64,000 bases of DNA. Origin: an uncultured Pelagibacteraceae bacterium. GTDB taxonomy: Bacteria; Pseudomonadota; Alphaproteobacteria; Pelagibacterales; Pelagibacteraceae. The first letter of the stretch is position 1. Every line of letters begins with the position of its first letter. The notes under the pieces are model-generated. The model was not told where the DNA came from and ran no database searches. It saw nothing but the letters and a program-made list of their open reading frames with translations. The position numbers and the translations under genes are program-made. Shown here piece after piece: positions 8,409 through 20,849 of the stretch. The stretch is from assembly GCA_902523095.1 (NCBI GenBank), contig CABYYE010000001.1, positions 1 through 64,000 on the forward strand, read 5' to 3'.

Positions 8409-9746
8409 ATGAAAAAAGTATTATTTTTAATAATCTTATATTTTTTATCTTTTAACTCGGTCAATGCTTTAATTGAAGTGGATATTACTAGAGGTAATCT
8501 AGATCCTTTGCCGATAGCAGTTTCTCCTCTGCATGTTGATGTTAAATCAGAAAAATATGACAATTTAAAAGTAAAAGATTTAGGTGCTAAAATTTCAGAA
8601 ATAATTGAAAAAAATTTTAAAAGTACTGGATTATTTAATCCCTTAAAAAAAGAGGCCTTTGTACAAAAGCCAGATATAGCACATTTAAAACCAAGATTTG
8701 AAGACTGGAGATTGATCAAGGCACAAGCTTTAGTTACGGGAAAATTATTAGTGAAAGATGGAAAGTTAAAAGTTGAATTTAGACTTTGGGATTTAACGGC
8801 AGCAAAAGAAATGACAGCACTAGCTTTTACTACAACCCCATCTAATTGGAGAAGAGTAGCACATATAATTTCAGACAAGATATATGAACGTTTGACCGGA
8901 GAAGAGGGATATTTCGATACAAGAATTATATATGTATCAGAAAGCGGCCCAAAAAATCAGCGGATTAAAAAATTAGCTATTATGGATCAAGACGGTGCAA
9001 ATACGAAATATCTAACTCTAGGAAATGAACTAGTTTTAACACCCAGATTTAATCCAACGAATCAAATGGTAACTTATCTTTCATACTTTAGGAATATGCC
9101 AAGAGTTTATTTATTAGATATAGAAACGGGTATGCAAGAAGTAGTTGGAAATTTTCCAGGAATGACATTTGCTCCTAGATTTTCACCTGATGGAAAAAAA
9201 ATTATAATGAGTTTTGCTGAGGATGGAAATTCTGATATTTACACTATGGATTTAGAGACAAGAGTTGTTGAAAGAATAACCAATCATTCTTCAATCGACA
9301 CTTCTCCATCTTTTTCTCCAGATGGAAAATATATTGCTTTTAATTCTGATAGAAGTGGATTGCAACAAATATATGTTATGAGAAGTGATGGAAGTGATGT
9401 AAAAAGAATTACATTCGGAAAAGGAATTTATGGAACGCCTGTTTGGTCTCCTCGCGGAGACTTAATCGCTTTTACAAAAGTTAGAAAAGGAAAATTTTAT
9501 ATTGGTGTGATGAGAGTTGATGGATCTGGTGAAAGATTATTAACAGAAAATTTTTACCAAGAGGCTCCTTCGTGGTCGCCAAACGGAAGAGTTTTGGTCT
9601 TTTATAGAGAGACAAAAGCAGGGTCTAAGGGAGAGGGGTTTTCAGCTACTCTTTGGTCAATAGATATTACAGGCTATAATGAGAGAAAACTAAGGACAAA
9701 AACAGATGCTTCGGACCCATCTTGGTCTTCATTATTATCAAAGTGA
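8409..9746 (+). CDS. tolB: Tol-Pal system beta-propeller protein TolB
   Basis: A 445-residue periplasmic protein. A signal peptide (residues 1-20, ending NSVNA) is followed by the N-terminal TolB domain and a six-bladed propeller of PD40-type repeats such as [28 protein letters not shown] and [10 protein letters not shown]. TolB binds Pal and modulates its contact with peptidoglycan. It starts 1 base after tolA stops. Confidence 0.96.
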   Translation: MKKVLFLIILYFLSFNSVNALIEVDITRGNLDPLPIAVSPLHVDVKSEKYDNLKVKDLGAKISEIIEKNFKSTGLFNPLKKEAFVQKPDIAHLKPRFEDWRLIKAQALVTGKLLVKDGKLKVEFRLWDLTAAKEMTALAFTTTPSNWRRVAHIISDKIYERLTGEEGYFDTRIIYVSESGPKNQRIKKLAIMDQDGANTKYLTLGNELVLTPRFNPTNQMVTYLSYFRNMPRVYLLDIETGMQEVVGNFPGMTFAPRFSPDGKKIIMSFAEDGNSDIYTMDLETRVVERITNHSSIDTSPSFSPDGKYIAFNSDRSGLQQIYVMRSDGSDVKRITFGKGIYGTPVWSPRGDLIAFTKVRKGKFYIGVMRVDGSGERLLTENFYQEAPSWSPNGRVLVFYRETKAGSKGEGFSATLWSIDITGYNERKLRTKTDASDPSWSSLLSK

Positions 9747-9823
9747 GGGTATATTTTATGTAAATTAAGCTTGAATAATGTTTAATAATTTGAAATATTT
9801 CAACAATCAACCTAGGGGAAAAA

Positions 9824-10300
9824 ATGACACTTAATACGAATTTAAAAAATATATTTTTAGTAGTTTTTACAACATTAATTCTGAGTGCTTGTTCGACAGC
9901 TAAGAAAACAGGTGACTTAGATGGAGATGTTTACACTGGAAAAGAAACAGTAAAATATTTAGCTTCAGGTGTTCCTGATAGAGTATTTTTTGCTACCAAC
10001 AAATCTTCTTTAACAACAGCATCAAGAGCGACGCTTAGAAAACAAGCTAAATTCTTGAGAAAAAATAAAAAGTTGAATGTGACTATAGAGGGCCATGCCG
10101 ACGAAAGAGGAACTAGAGAATATAACTTGGCACTTGGTGAAAGAAGAGCAAATGCGGCTAAAGATTATTTAATGACTTATGGAATATCTGGAAAAAGAAT
10201 TTCAACAATAAGTTATGGAAAAGAAAAGCCAGTTAATCCTGCTTCAAGTCCATTAGCTTGGTCTCAAAATAGAAGATCAGTTACAGTAAAAGTTAATTAA
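9824..10300 (+). CDS. pal: Peptidoglycan-associated lipoprotein Pal
   Basis: A 158-residue outer-membrane lipoprotein. The lipobox LSAC places the lipidated cysteine at residue 23. The C-terminal OmpA-like domain carries EGHADERGTREYN and LGERRANAAKDYL, which bind peptidoglycan. A 77-base gap, larger than elsewhere in this operon, and an AGGGGAA element 5 bases before the ATG suggest pal has its own strong translation and perhaps its own promoter. The intrinsic terminator at 10317-10358 follows. Confidence 0.95.
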   Translation: MTLNTNLKNIFLVVFTTLILSACSTAKKTGDLDGDVYTGKETVKYLASGVPDRVFFATNKSSLTTASRATLRKQAKFLRKNKKLNVTIEGHADERGTREYNLALGERRANAAKDYLMTYGISGKRISTISYGKEKPVNPASSPLAWSQNRRSVTVKVN

Positions 10301-10316
10301 AATTATCATAAATCTT

Positions 10317-10358
10317 AAAGACCCTTTAATAAATATTGTGTTAAAGGGTCTTTTTTTT
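10317..10358 (+). terminator. Intrinsic terminator after pal
   Basis: A perfect 13-base inverted repeat (AAAGACCCTTTAA at 10317-10329 and its complement at 10341-10353) with an 11-base loop is followed by a run of T. This is one of very few classical rho-independent terminators in the window. It separates the highly expressed pal from cpoB and may let only part of the transcription continue. Confidence 0.88.
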
Positions 10359-10385
10359 GCCATTTTGTATAATTAAAGATTCAAT

Positions 10386-11342
10386 ATGGATACTCATAAA
10401 AAAAAATTTACATTTTTTTTAATTGTTATTTTGTTTTTTTTTAATAGTTTTGCAAGTTCAGAAGAAGAAGAAGTTTTACTGCAAGCAGTAAGAGATCAAT
10501 TACAAGTTCTTGTTAAAGATATGAAAACTTTAGAAAAAGCAGTTTACCAAAAATCAGACATATCCTCTGTATCGACTATAACTTCAAATTCTGACAGTTT
10601 AAATGAAGATATTATGACTAAACATCTTTTAAAATTAAACGAAATAGAAGATCAATTTCGTGAGTTAACTAATAAGTTTGAAGAAGTTAATTTTAAATTG
10701 GACAAACTATCAACACGAGTCACAAAAATTCAATCCGACACACAATTAAGATTTTCTGATATTGAAAGCTCTGGTCAAGAAATAAAAAAGAAACAAATTG
10801 AACTTCCGGGTTCATCTAAGCCTAAAGATTTTGGTGCAAACCCAGGATACTCTGTATCTTCTTTGCCAGAAAAACAAGAAACTAATTCTGTTGAGAGTGC
10901 ACAAACGGTTATTACAGAAGAAGCAGAAAAAAAAGAATCTTTATTACCCAACAAACCTCCAAAAGAACAATATGAATTTGCGGTTAGTTTTATGAAGATC
11001 GGAGATTATGAAACCGCAGAATTTGCATTAAAAGAATTTATTGAAAAAAATAAAGATCATGATTTAGCTGGAAATGCACAATACTGGTATGGTGAAACAT
11101 TTAGAATAAGACAATTATACTCAGATGCAGCTACAGCTTACTTAGATGGTTATCAAAATTATCCTAAAAGTAAAAAAGCACCAGATAATCTTTTAAAATT
11201 AGGTATCACAATGGTCCAACTAGGAGAAAAAGATCAAGGGTGTAAAATGATAAATGGTTTAAAAAAAGAATATCCAAAAGCGAGCAAGTCTGTGTTACAA
11301 AAAGCTCAGTATGAGCAAAAAAAATTCAAGTGCAAATCTTAG
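10386..11342 (+). CDS. cpoB: Tol-Pal system protein CpoB (YbgF)
   Basis: A 318-residue periplasmic protein with a signal peptide (residues about 1-25), a coiled-coil trimerisation region (about 60-130), a low-complexity linker, and a C-terminal TPR domain beginning near EQYEFAVSFMKIGDYETAE. In E. coli CpoB coordinates Tol-Pal with peptidoglycan synthesis at the septum. Its end overlaps tilS by 32 bases. Confidence 0.9.
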   Translation: MDTHKKKFTFFLIVILFFFNSFASSEEEEVLLQAVRDQLQVLVKDMKTLEKAVYQKSDISSVSTITSNSDSLNEDIMTKHLLKLNEIEDQFRELTNKFEEVNFKLDKLSTRVTKIQSDTQLRFSDIESSGQEIKKKQIELPGSSKPKDFGANPGYSVSSLPEKQETNSVESAQTVITEEAEKKESLLPNKPPKEQYEFAVSFMKIGDYETAEFALKEFIEKNKDHDLAGNAQYWYGETFRIRQLYSDAATAYLDGYQNYPKSKKAPDNLLKLGITMVQLGEKDQGCKMINGLKKEYPKASKSVLQKAQYEQKKFKCKS

Positions 11343-12333
11343 TTTAACCATAAATAAACATAAAGAATTTTCAAAAATTTATTTATTATTTAAATCAAAA
11401 TTAAACCTATTAAAAAAAAAATCTTTTTTAATAGCAGTTTCTGGCGGCCCAGATAGTTTAGCATTAACAGCTTTATCTAAATTATACAGTTATGAAACTA
11501 AATGTAAGTTTTTTTACGTTTTGGTTGATCATAATTTAAGAAAAAATTCGAGTAAAGAAGCAAAATTGGTTAAGCAATTATTAAGTAAACACAAAATACC
11601 TTTAAGAATAATGAAAAATAAAAAAAAAATTGATCATAATATACAAAACTTGGCTAGAGAAATTCGATATAATTTTCTTACATCTTTTTGCAAGAAAAAA
11701 AAAATTCCTGTAATTTTAACTGCACATAATTTAGAAGATCAAGTTGAAACATTTTTTATTAGATTATCTAGGGGTAGTGGTTTGGACGGATTATCTTCCA
11801 TGAGACCTATAAATAAATTGAATAAAACAGTTACGTTAGCACGACCATTATTAGAAGTTAAAAAGGAAAAATTAATAAATATTTCAAATAAAATTTTTGG
11901 GGGTTATTTTAAAGATCCATCTAATAGAAGTAAAAAATTTTTAAGAATAAGAATTAGAAAACTAAAAATTCCTTTAGAATCGAGTGGTATTAATTACGAT
12001 AGAATTTTTCAATCTATAAAAAATTTAGCATCAAGCAGAGATACTTTAAATTTATACTTTATGAATATATATAAAGATGTTGTTGTAAAAGAAAAAAATA
12101 AAATATTAATCGACTTTACAGATCTGAATAAGTTGAACACAGAAATGCAAATGAGAGTTCTAAAAAAAGCCATTAAAGATGTTATGAAATCTTACTATTC
12201 ACCTCGTTCAAAAAAAATCTTAAACCTATTAAATAATGTAAAACTTTCACTAACTGCAAAGCTTACTTTAGGAGGTTGTGTCATCATGAGGCATAAAAAC
12301 CATTTAATTGTAAAAAAAGAGATAAAGGTTTAG
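11311..12333 (+). CDS. tilS: tRNA(Ile)-lysidine synthase
   Basis: A 340-residue N-type ATP pyrophosphatase. The P-loop motif SGGPDS is at residues 44-49, followed by VDHNLRKNS and TAHNLEDQVETFFIRLSRGSG. TilS adds lysine to C34 of tRNA-Ile so it reads AUA and not AUG. It is shorter than the E. coli enzyme (432 residues), which has an extra C-terminal domain. The start lies inside cpoB; no in-frame ATG is available downstream before the catalytic motif. The tilS-ftsH order is conserved in proteobacteria. Confidence 0.92.
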   Translation: MSKKNSSANLSLTINKHKEFSKIYLLFKSKLNLLKKKSFLIAVSGGPDSLALTALSKLYSYETKCKFFYVLVDHNLRKNSSKEAKLVKQLLSKHKIPLRIMKNKKKIDHNIQNLAREIRYNFLTSFCKKKKIPVILTAHNLEDQVETFFIRLSRGSGLDGLSSMRPINKLNKTVTLARPLLEVKKEKLINISNKIFGGYFKDPSNRSKKFLRIRIRKLKIPLESSGINYDRIFQSIKNLASSRDTLNLYFMNIYKDVVVKEKNKILIDFTDLNKLNTEMQMRVLKKAIKDVMKSYYSPRSKKILNLLNNVKLSLTAKLTLGGCVIMRHKNHLIVKKEIKV

Positions 12334-12437
12334 CATCTTCCAAAATACTACTAATTTTGTCCAATTTGTCTTATTTACAACTTAATTTTAAATAAAATAT
12401 ACTTGTTATATTAAAAATAATGTTTATTTAAATTATT

Positions 12438-14333
12438 ATGAATTTAAAAAATTTAATAATGTGGGCAATAATAGTCTTGCTATCTGTGGGACTATTCAAC
12501 ATGTTTCAAGACCCAGAAAAGATTAAATCGGAAAAGAATAAACTTCCGTTTTCAACATTTTTAAGTGAAGTAGATGCTGGAAGAGTAGTTGAAGTACAAA
12601 TACAAGGAAACAATATTTCAGGTGTTTTAGCCGATGGTAAAACTTTTAATACATACTCACCTAACTACCCTAATTTGGTAGAAAAATTATCTTCACAAAA
12701 TGTGAGCATTGTTGCATCACCAACAGAGGACAAAATGCCATCGTTATTAGGAATACTTTTATCTTGGTTTCCGATGTTATTATTAATTGGTGTTTGGATT
12801 TTTTTTATGCGCCAAATGCAAGGTGGCAAAGGTGGAGCAATGGGTTTTGGAAGATCAAAGGCAAAGTTATTAAACGAGGCCCAAGGCAAAGTTACTTTTA
12901 ACGATGTTGCAGGAGTTGAAGAAGCAAAGGAAGAAGTTGAAGAAATTGTAGAATTTTTAAAAGATCCAAAAAAATTTAGTAGACTTGGGGGTAAAATACC
13001 TAAAGGAGCTTTGTTAATAGGTCCACCTGGAACTGGAAAAACTTTACTCGCTAAAGCTATAGCTGGTGAAGCAAACGTTCCATTTTTCTCAATATCTGGT
13101 TCAGACTTCGTAGAAATGTTTGTAGGTGTTGGCGCATCGAGAGTAAGAGATATGTTTGAGCAGGGAAAAAAACATTCTCCATGTATAATTTTTATAGACG
13201 AAATTGATGCAGTTGGAAGAAGTAGAGGAGCAGGATTAGGTGGAGGAAACGATGAAAGAGAACAAACGTTAAATCAATTACTTGTCGAGATGGACGGTTT
13301 TGATACAAATGAAGGAATAATTTTAATTGCTGCTACCAATAGACCAGATGTTCTTGATCCTGCTTTGTTAAGGCCAGGTAGATTTGATAGACAAGTTGTT
13401 GTTGGAAACCCAGATATTATTGGAAGAGAGGCAATTTTAAAAGTTCATGTAAAAAAGATTAATACTGGTCCTGATGTAAAATTAAGAACTATCGCTAGAG
13501 GTACACCGGGATTTTCGGGTGCAGATTTAGCTAATTTGATTAACGAGTCTGCTCTATTAGCAGCTAGAAAAAACAAAAGAGTAGTCACTATGTCCGATGT
13601 AGAGGAAGCTAAAGACAAAGTGATGATGGGCGCTGAAAGAAGATCAATGGTAATGTCAGAAGATGAAAAAAAATTGACAGCTTACCACGAAGGAGGGCAT
13701 GCTATTGTAGCATTAAATGAAAAAGCTTCTGACCCAATCCACAAAGCAACAATTATTCCAAGGGGTAGAGCTTTGGGAATGGTTATGAGGCTACCAGAAA
13801 GAGATCAATTATCTATAACTAGAGAAAAAATGCATTCGGATATTGCTGTTGCAATGGGAGGAAGAATAGCTGAGGAAATAATTTTTGGTCACGATAAAGT
13901 TACTTCGGGTGCTTCATCTGATATCGATATGGTCACAAAGATGGCAAAAAATATGGTGACTAAATACGGTATGAGTAAAGAGTTAGGTACCATTGCTTAT
14001 GGTGAAAATGAAGAAGAAGTTTTTCTTGGTAGATCAGTAACTAAACAACAAAATATGTCAGAAGAAACTGCTAAAAAAGTTGATGCAGAAGTTAAAAAGA
14101 TTGTTGACAAAGGTTATGAAAGAGCGAGACAAGTTTTGACTGAAAAAATCGATGATTTACACAAACTTTCAAAAGCTCTTCTGATTTATGAAACTTTATC
14201 AGGTGATGAAATAAGAGATCTAATCTTGAAAGATATAAAACCTTCTAGATCATTCAAAACCGAAGATGAAGATGATGGAAAAGCATCATCTGCACTTGGT
14301 TCATTAGGTTTAAAACCAAAACCAGCAGTTTAA
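12438..14333 (+). CDS. ftsH: ATP-dependent zinc metalloprotease FtsH
   Basis: A 631-residue membrane-anchored AAA+ protease. Membrane segments are at about residues 5-23 and 103-124; Walker A GPPGTGKT is at 195-202, Walker B IIFIDEID near 250, and the zinc motif is H417-E-G-G-H421. Most family members have HEAGH, so the third position is a conservative variant of HExxH. FtsH degrades membrane and regulatory proteins, including RpoH and LpxC in E. coli; rpoH lies 4.5 kb away. It precedes folP and glmM as in E. coli. Confidence 0.97.
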   Translation: MNLKNLIMWAIIVLLSVGLFNMFQDPEKIKSEKNKLPFSTFLSEVDAGRVVEVQIQGNNISGVLADGKTFNTYSPNYPNLVEKLSSQNVSIVASPTEDKMPSLLGILLSWFPMLLLIGVWIFFMRQMQGGKGGAMGFGRSKAKLLNEAQGKVTFNDVAGVEEAKEEVEEIVEFLKDPKKFSRLGGKIPKGALLIGPPGTGKTLLAKAIAGEANVPFFSISGSDFVEMFVGVGASRVRDMFEQGKKHSPCIIFIDEIDAVGRSRGAGLGGGNDEREQTLNQLLVEMDGFDTNEGIILIAATNRPDVLDPALLRPGRFDRQVVVGNPDIIGREAILKVHVKKINTGPDVKLRTIARGTPGFSGADLANLINESALLAARKNKRVVTMSDVEEAKDKVMMGAERRSMVMSEDEKKLTAYHEGGHAIVALNEKASDPIHKATIIPRGRALGMVMRLPERDQLSITREKMHSDIAVAMGGRIAEEIIFGHDKVTSGASSDIDMVTKMAKNMVTKYGMSKELGTIAYGENEEEVFLGRSVTKQQNMSEETAKKVDAEVKKIVDKGYERARQVLTEKIDDLHKLSKALLIYETLSGDEIRDLILKDIKPSRSFKTEDEDDGKASSALGSLGLKPKPAV

Positions 14334-14340
14334 ATCTTAT

Positions 14341-15399
14341 ATGGAAAAATATTACACTAGGGCGTGTAATTTTCATTATGGTGATAAAGCAAAATTTTTA
14401 ATAAAAAGTAAAAAAGCACTTCCTCTTTGTGGAAATAAAAATATTGGTTTCGATAAGATTGAAATATATTTACGAAAAAATAGCAAAATAAGTTCTAAGA
14501 TAATTAATATTAAAGAAATAAAAAATCTAAGCTATCGTTGTAAAAAAAAAGTAGTAAAAGACTTAAAGAATGTAGTTTCAAAAAGAAAAAATTTTCTTCC
14601 AAATATAAATTTTTTAGATCCATCTGTGATGGGAGTTTTAAATTTAACTCCAGATAGTTTTTCTGATGGAGGTAAATTTAATAGTATAAATAAAGCCAAG
14701 CGACACATTATTGATATGATAAAAGCAGGAGTTAATATTATTGATATTGGTGGTGAGTCTACTAGACCAGGCTCAAAAACTGTTCCAGTCGATATTGAGT
14801 GGCAAAGAGTTAAAAAAATTTTAAAAGGATTTAAAAAAAGATATAAGAAAATATCATTATCAATAGATACTAGAAAAACTCAAATAATGATTAACGCTGT
14901 AAAATATAAAGCTGATTTAATTAACGATGTTTCAGGATTTAGCTATGATAACAATACGATCTCAGTTATAAAAAAATTAGATGTTGCAAAAGTTCTACAT
15001 CATATGCAAGGAACACCTAATACCATGCAAAAAAATCCAAAATACAAAAATGTTTTATTAGATATCTATGATTTTTTTGAAACAAATATAAAAAATTTAG
15101 AAAATAAAAAAATTATCATAGATCCAGGCATAGGTTTTGGTAAAAATTTGAAACATAATTTGACTTTAATTTCTAAAATATCTTTGTTTCATAGTCTTGG
15201 ATACCCAATTTTAGTTGGAACATCAAGAAAACGATTTATCAATCAAATTTCTGGTATCAACGATAGTAGAGAGAGATTAGGGGGAACTGTTGCATCTGTA
15301 ATATTCTTGTTAACCCAAGGTGTCCAGATGTTTAGGGTTCACAATGTAAATGAGATAAAACAAGGAATTTCAGTATATAAAAAAATTTTATTAAACTAA
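14341..15399 (+). CDS. folP: Dihydropteroate synthase with N-terminal extension
   Basis: A 352-residue protein. From about residue 95 it is a typical dihydropteroate synthase TIM barrel with MGVLNLTPDSFSDGG, DIGGESTRPGS, NDVSGF and IDPGIGFGK; this joins p-aminobenzoate to the pterin in folate synthesis. The preceding 90 residues (with RACNFHYGDKAK and KKALPLCG) are absent from the E. coli enzyme (282 residues) but similar extensions occur in alphaproteobacteria; their job is unknown. Placed between ftsH and glmM. Confidence 0.94.
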   Translation: MEKYYTRACNFHYGDKAKFLIKSKKALPLCGNKNIGFDKIEIYLRKNSKISSKIINIKEIKNLSYRCKKKVVKDLKNVVSKRKNFLPNINFLDPSVMGVLNLTPDSFSDGGKFNSINKAKRHIIDMIKAGVNIIDIGGESTRPGSKTVPVDIEWQRVKKILKGFKKRYKKISLSIDTRKTQIMINAVKYKADLINDVSGFSYDNNTISVIKKLDVAKVLHHMQGTPNTMQKNPKYKNVLLDIYDFFETNIKNLENKKIIIDPGIGFGKNLKHNLTLISKISLFHSLGYPILVGTSRKRFINQISGINDSRERLGGTVASVIFLLTQGVQMFRVHNVNEIKQGISVYKKILLN

Positions 15400-15408
15400 C
15401 AACTTACC

Positions 15409-16737
15409 ATGAGAAATAAATATTTTGGAACAGATGGAATTCGAGGAACCGTAAATAAAGGAAATATAACTGGAGAAAAATTTTTTAAATTTGGTTTGGC
15501 ATCAAGTAATTATTTTAAAAATTTAAAGAAAGCCAAACAAGTAGCAATTATAGCGAAAGATACTAGACTATCTGGATATACTTTAGAGCCGGCTTTGGTA
15601 TCAGGCTTAGTGTCAGGCGGTATGCACGTTTTTACATTAGGTCCTTTACCAACAAATGGTCTGGCAATGTTGACTAAATCTATGAAAGCCAACATGGGTA
15701 TTATGATTACCGCATCTCATAATCCATTTCACGATAATGGTCTTAAATTATTTGGACCTGATGGTTTGAAACTATCCAACAAAATAGAAAAAAAAATAGA
15801 AAAATTAATTGATGCAAAAAATACAAAGCAATTAACAAATCCTAAATTATTAGGCAGAGTAAAGAGACTTGAAGATGGAAATGACAAATATATAAAAATT
15901 ATAAGAAAAAATTTCCCTAAAAATTTTAATTTAAAGGGAACAAAAATAGTTTTAGATTGTGCTAATGGCGCTGGTTATAAAGCTGCTCCCCGACTACTAA
16001 AAGATCTTGGTGCTAAAGTAATCTCTTTAGCCGTGAGACCAAATGGTTTTAATATCAATGAAAAATGTGGATCAATGTACCCCGAAAATATTAAAAAAGC
16101 AGTAAGAAAATTTAAAGCTCATATCGGAATAGCATTTGATGGTGATGCCGATAGAATAATTATGTGTGATGAAAGTGGTAAGGTAATTAATGGAGATCAG
16201 ATTATTGCTATGTTAGCTAAAAGATGGAAGTCGAAAAAAATTTTAAAAGGAGGAGTAATTGGTACTTTAATGTCGAATTATGGATTAGAAAAATATTTGA
16301 AAAGCGAAAATATAAAATTTTATAGATCAAAAGTTGGTGATAGATATGTAAAAGAAAAAATGAAAAAATTAAATTTTAATCTTGGAGGCGAGCAATCAGG
16401 CCATATAATTCTCGGAAAGTTCGCAACTACTGGAGACGGATTAATGGTGGCTTTAGAAGTTTTATTTTCTTTAAGAAAGAAAAAAAAAGCAAGCGATTTA
16501 TTAAATGTATTTAAACCTTTACCGCAAGTTTTAGAAAATGTTAATGTAAGGGATAAAAATTTAGTTGATAAAAATAAGTGTAAAGTTGCAATTAGAAATG
16601 CAAATAAAATTATGGGAAGGAAAGGTAGAGTTTTAGTAAGAAAATCTGGAACCGAGCCCAAGATAAGAATTATGGCAGAATCTAATGATAAAAAATTGGT
16701 TCAAAAATGCATCAAAATGATTAAGCAATCGATATAA
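15409..16737 (+). CDS. glmM: Phosphoglucosamine mutase
   Basis: A 442-residue alpha-D-phosphohexomutase that converts glucosamine-6-phosphate to glucosamine-1-phosphate for peptidoglycan and LPS. The N-terminus KYFGTDGIRG, the active phosphoserine S103 in TASHNPFHDNG, the metal loop DGDADR and the C-terminal phosphate-binding RKSGTEPKIR are all present. Length is normal. Last of the ftsH-folP-glmM set. Confidence 0.97.
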   Translation: MRNKYFGTDGIRGTVNKGNITGEKFFKFGLASSNYFKNLKKAKQVAIIAKDTRLSGYTLEPALVSGLVSGGMHVFTLGPLPTNGLAMLTKSMKANMGIMITASHNPFHDNGLKLFGPDGLKLSNKIEKKIEKLIDAKNTKQLTNPKLLGRVKRLEDGNDKYIKIIRKNFPKNFNLKGTKIVLDCANGAGYKAAPRLLKDLGAKVISLAVRPNGFNINEKCGSMYPENIKKAVRKFKAHIGIAFDGDADRIIMCDESGKVINGDQIIAMLAKRWKSKKILKGGVIGTLMSNYGLEKYLKSENIKFYRSKVGDRYVKEKMKKLNFNLGGEQSGHIILGKFATTGDGLMVALEVLFSLRKKKKASDLLNVFKPLPQVLENVNVRDKNLVDKNKCKVAIRNANKIMGRKGRVLVRKSGTEPKIRIMAESNDKKLVQKCIKMIKQSI

Positions 16738-16739
16738 AA

Positions 16740-19737
<2,998 letters not shown>

Positions 19738-19767
19738 GATTAAGACTTATATATAAAATAATTTTTT

Positions 19768-20748
19768 TCAACCGCTTAAATTATTAAGCAAATTCAACAT
19801 TTTTTTAAACTCACCAGAAACCTTAGACTCAAAACTTACCCACATATTCTTTGTAGGATGAGTAAACTCAAGTGTTTGAGCATGAAGAGCCTGTCCGTCT
19901 AAGTTCTTTAAGATATTATTGAAATCAGTGTTAATTTTTTTAAACTTGAGATTTTTTTTTCCATATTTTTTATCTCCAAGAATAGGTGAACCTTTATATT
20001 TTAGATGAACTCTTATTTGATGAGTTCTTCCCGTCTCTAACTCGCACTCAATTAAACTAATTTTTGGAATTTCTTTTAAGTCAAAAACCTTTATAGTTTT
20101 GTAATTGGTAATTGCCTTTCTTCCGCTTATTTCGCTAACACGCATTAATTGTCTATTTTTTTTATCTCTTGTTATAAATGTTTTAATTGTACCAGATAAA
20201 GGTCTAACAACTCCCCAAACTAAACACCTGTATTTTCTTACTAAATTGTGTTTGCTAAATTGTTCACCTAATTTCGAATGAGTAATATTATTTTTTGCTA
20301 CTACTATTATTCCACTAGTATCCTTATCAATTCTGTGAACTATTCCTGGTCTAGTTTTGTTATTTATATCAGATAAGTTATTTTTATACTTGTACAATAA
20401 AGCATTGACTAAAGTATTATCGATATTTCCTGCACCTGGGTGAACTGTAAGACCACTAGGTTTATTTATAATAATGATATCTTTGTCCTCATAAACTATA
20501 TCGAGATCAATTTTCTTTGGTCTAATTTTAATCTCTTTTTCTTCAACAAATGAAATTTCAACTTGACTTCCGACTCTAACTTTTTCAGACGCTGAATTTA
20601 CAATTCTTTTATCTATTTTTACTCCATTAGATAAAATAATTCTTTTAATTTGTGATCTAGTATGGTTATTTAATTTTCCTGCTAGAAACTTATCTAATCT
20701 TTGATTTTTGTCTGTGTCTTTAGAAAAAAAAGTTGTTGTTTTATTCAT
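19768..20748 (-). CDS. rluD: Ribosomal large subunit pseudouridine synthase RluD family
   Basis: A 326-residue RluA/RluD-type pseudouridine synthase. An S4 RNA-binding domain occupies about residues 15-75; the catalytic motif PGIVHRIDKDTSGIIVVAK carries the active-site Asp. RluD modifies helix 69 of 23S rRNA; RluC/RluD discrimination is by length and S4 domain only, so the exact site is inferred. Divergent from tRNA-Arg with 24 bases between the start codon and the tRNA. Confidence 0.88.
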   Translation of the reverse strand: MNKTTTFFSKDTDKNQRLDKFLAGKLNNHTRSQIKRIILSNGVKIDKRIVNSASEKVRVGSQVEISFVEEKEIKIRPKKIDLDIVYEDKDIIIINKPSGLTVHPGAGNIDNTLVNALLYKYKNNLSDINNKTRPGIVHRIDKDTSGIIVVAKNNITHSKLGEQFSKHNLVRKYRCLVWGVVRPLSGTIKTFITRDKKNRQLMRVSEISGRKAITNYKTIKVFDLKEIPKISLIECELETGRTHQIRVHLKYKGSPILGDKKYGKKNLKFKKINTDFNNILKNLDGQALHAQTLEFTHPTKNMWVSFESKVSGEFKKMLNLLNNLSG

Positions 20749-20764
20749 TTATTTATTTAAAACA

Positions 20765-20771
20765 TATATTA
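20765..20771. promoter_or_regulatory. Symmetric -10 element between rluD and tRNA-Arg
   Basis: TATATTA reads TATATT toward the tRNA and TAATAT toward rluD. It is the only -10-like sequence in the 24-base gap, so both genes may start from overlapping -10 boxes. This is an inference from position and sequence. Confidence 0.4.
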
Positions 20772-20772
20772 T

Positions 20773-20849
20773 GCGTTCGTAGCTCAACTGGATAGAGCGT
20801 CTGACTTCGGATCAGAAGGTTGAGGGTTCAACTCCTTCCGGGCGCACCA
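20773..20849 (+). tRNA. tRNA-Arg (anticodon UCG)
   Basis: A 77-base cloverleaf: acceptor strand GCGTTCG pairs with CGGGCGC (two G-U pairs), D arm TAGCTCAACTGGATAGAG, anticodon stem TCTGA/TCAGA around the loop CTTCGGA (anticodon TCG, reading CGA and probably other CGN codons), T arm GAGGGTTCAACTCCTTC, discriminator A and encoded CCA. The last 22 bases overlap, on the opposite strand, the 3' end of the SGNH hydrolase gene. Confidence 0.97.

Noticed and set aside
8396-8878. 160-codon open frame on the minus strand inside tolB
   Set aside because: It lies entirely opposite a clear tolB coding sequence, has no recognisable domain, and such long antisense frames arise by chance from the codon bias of AT-rich genes.
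9790-9803. 14-base palindrome TTGAAATATTTCAA upstream of pal
   Set aside because: Short AT-only dyads of this kind are expected by chance in such AT-rich intergenic DNA; no further support.
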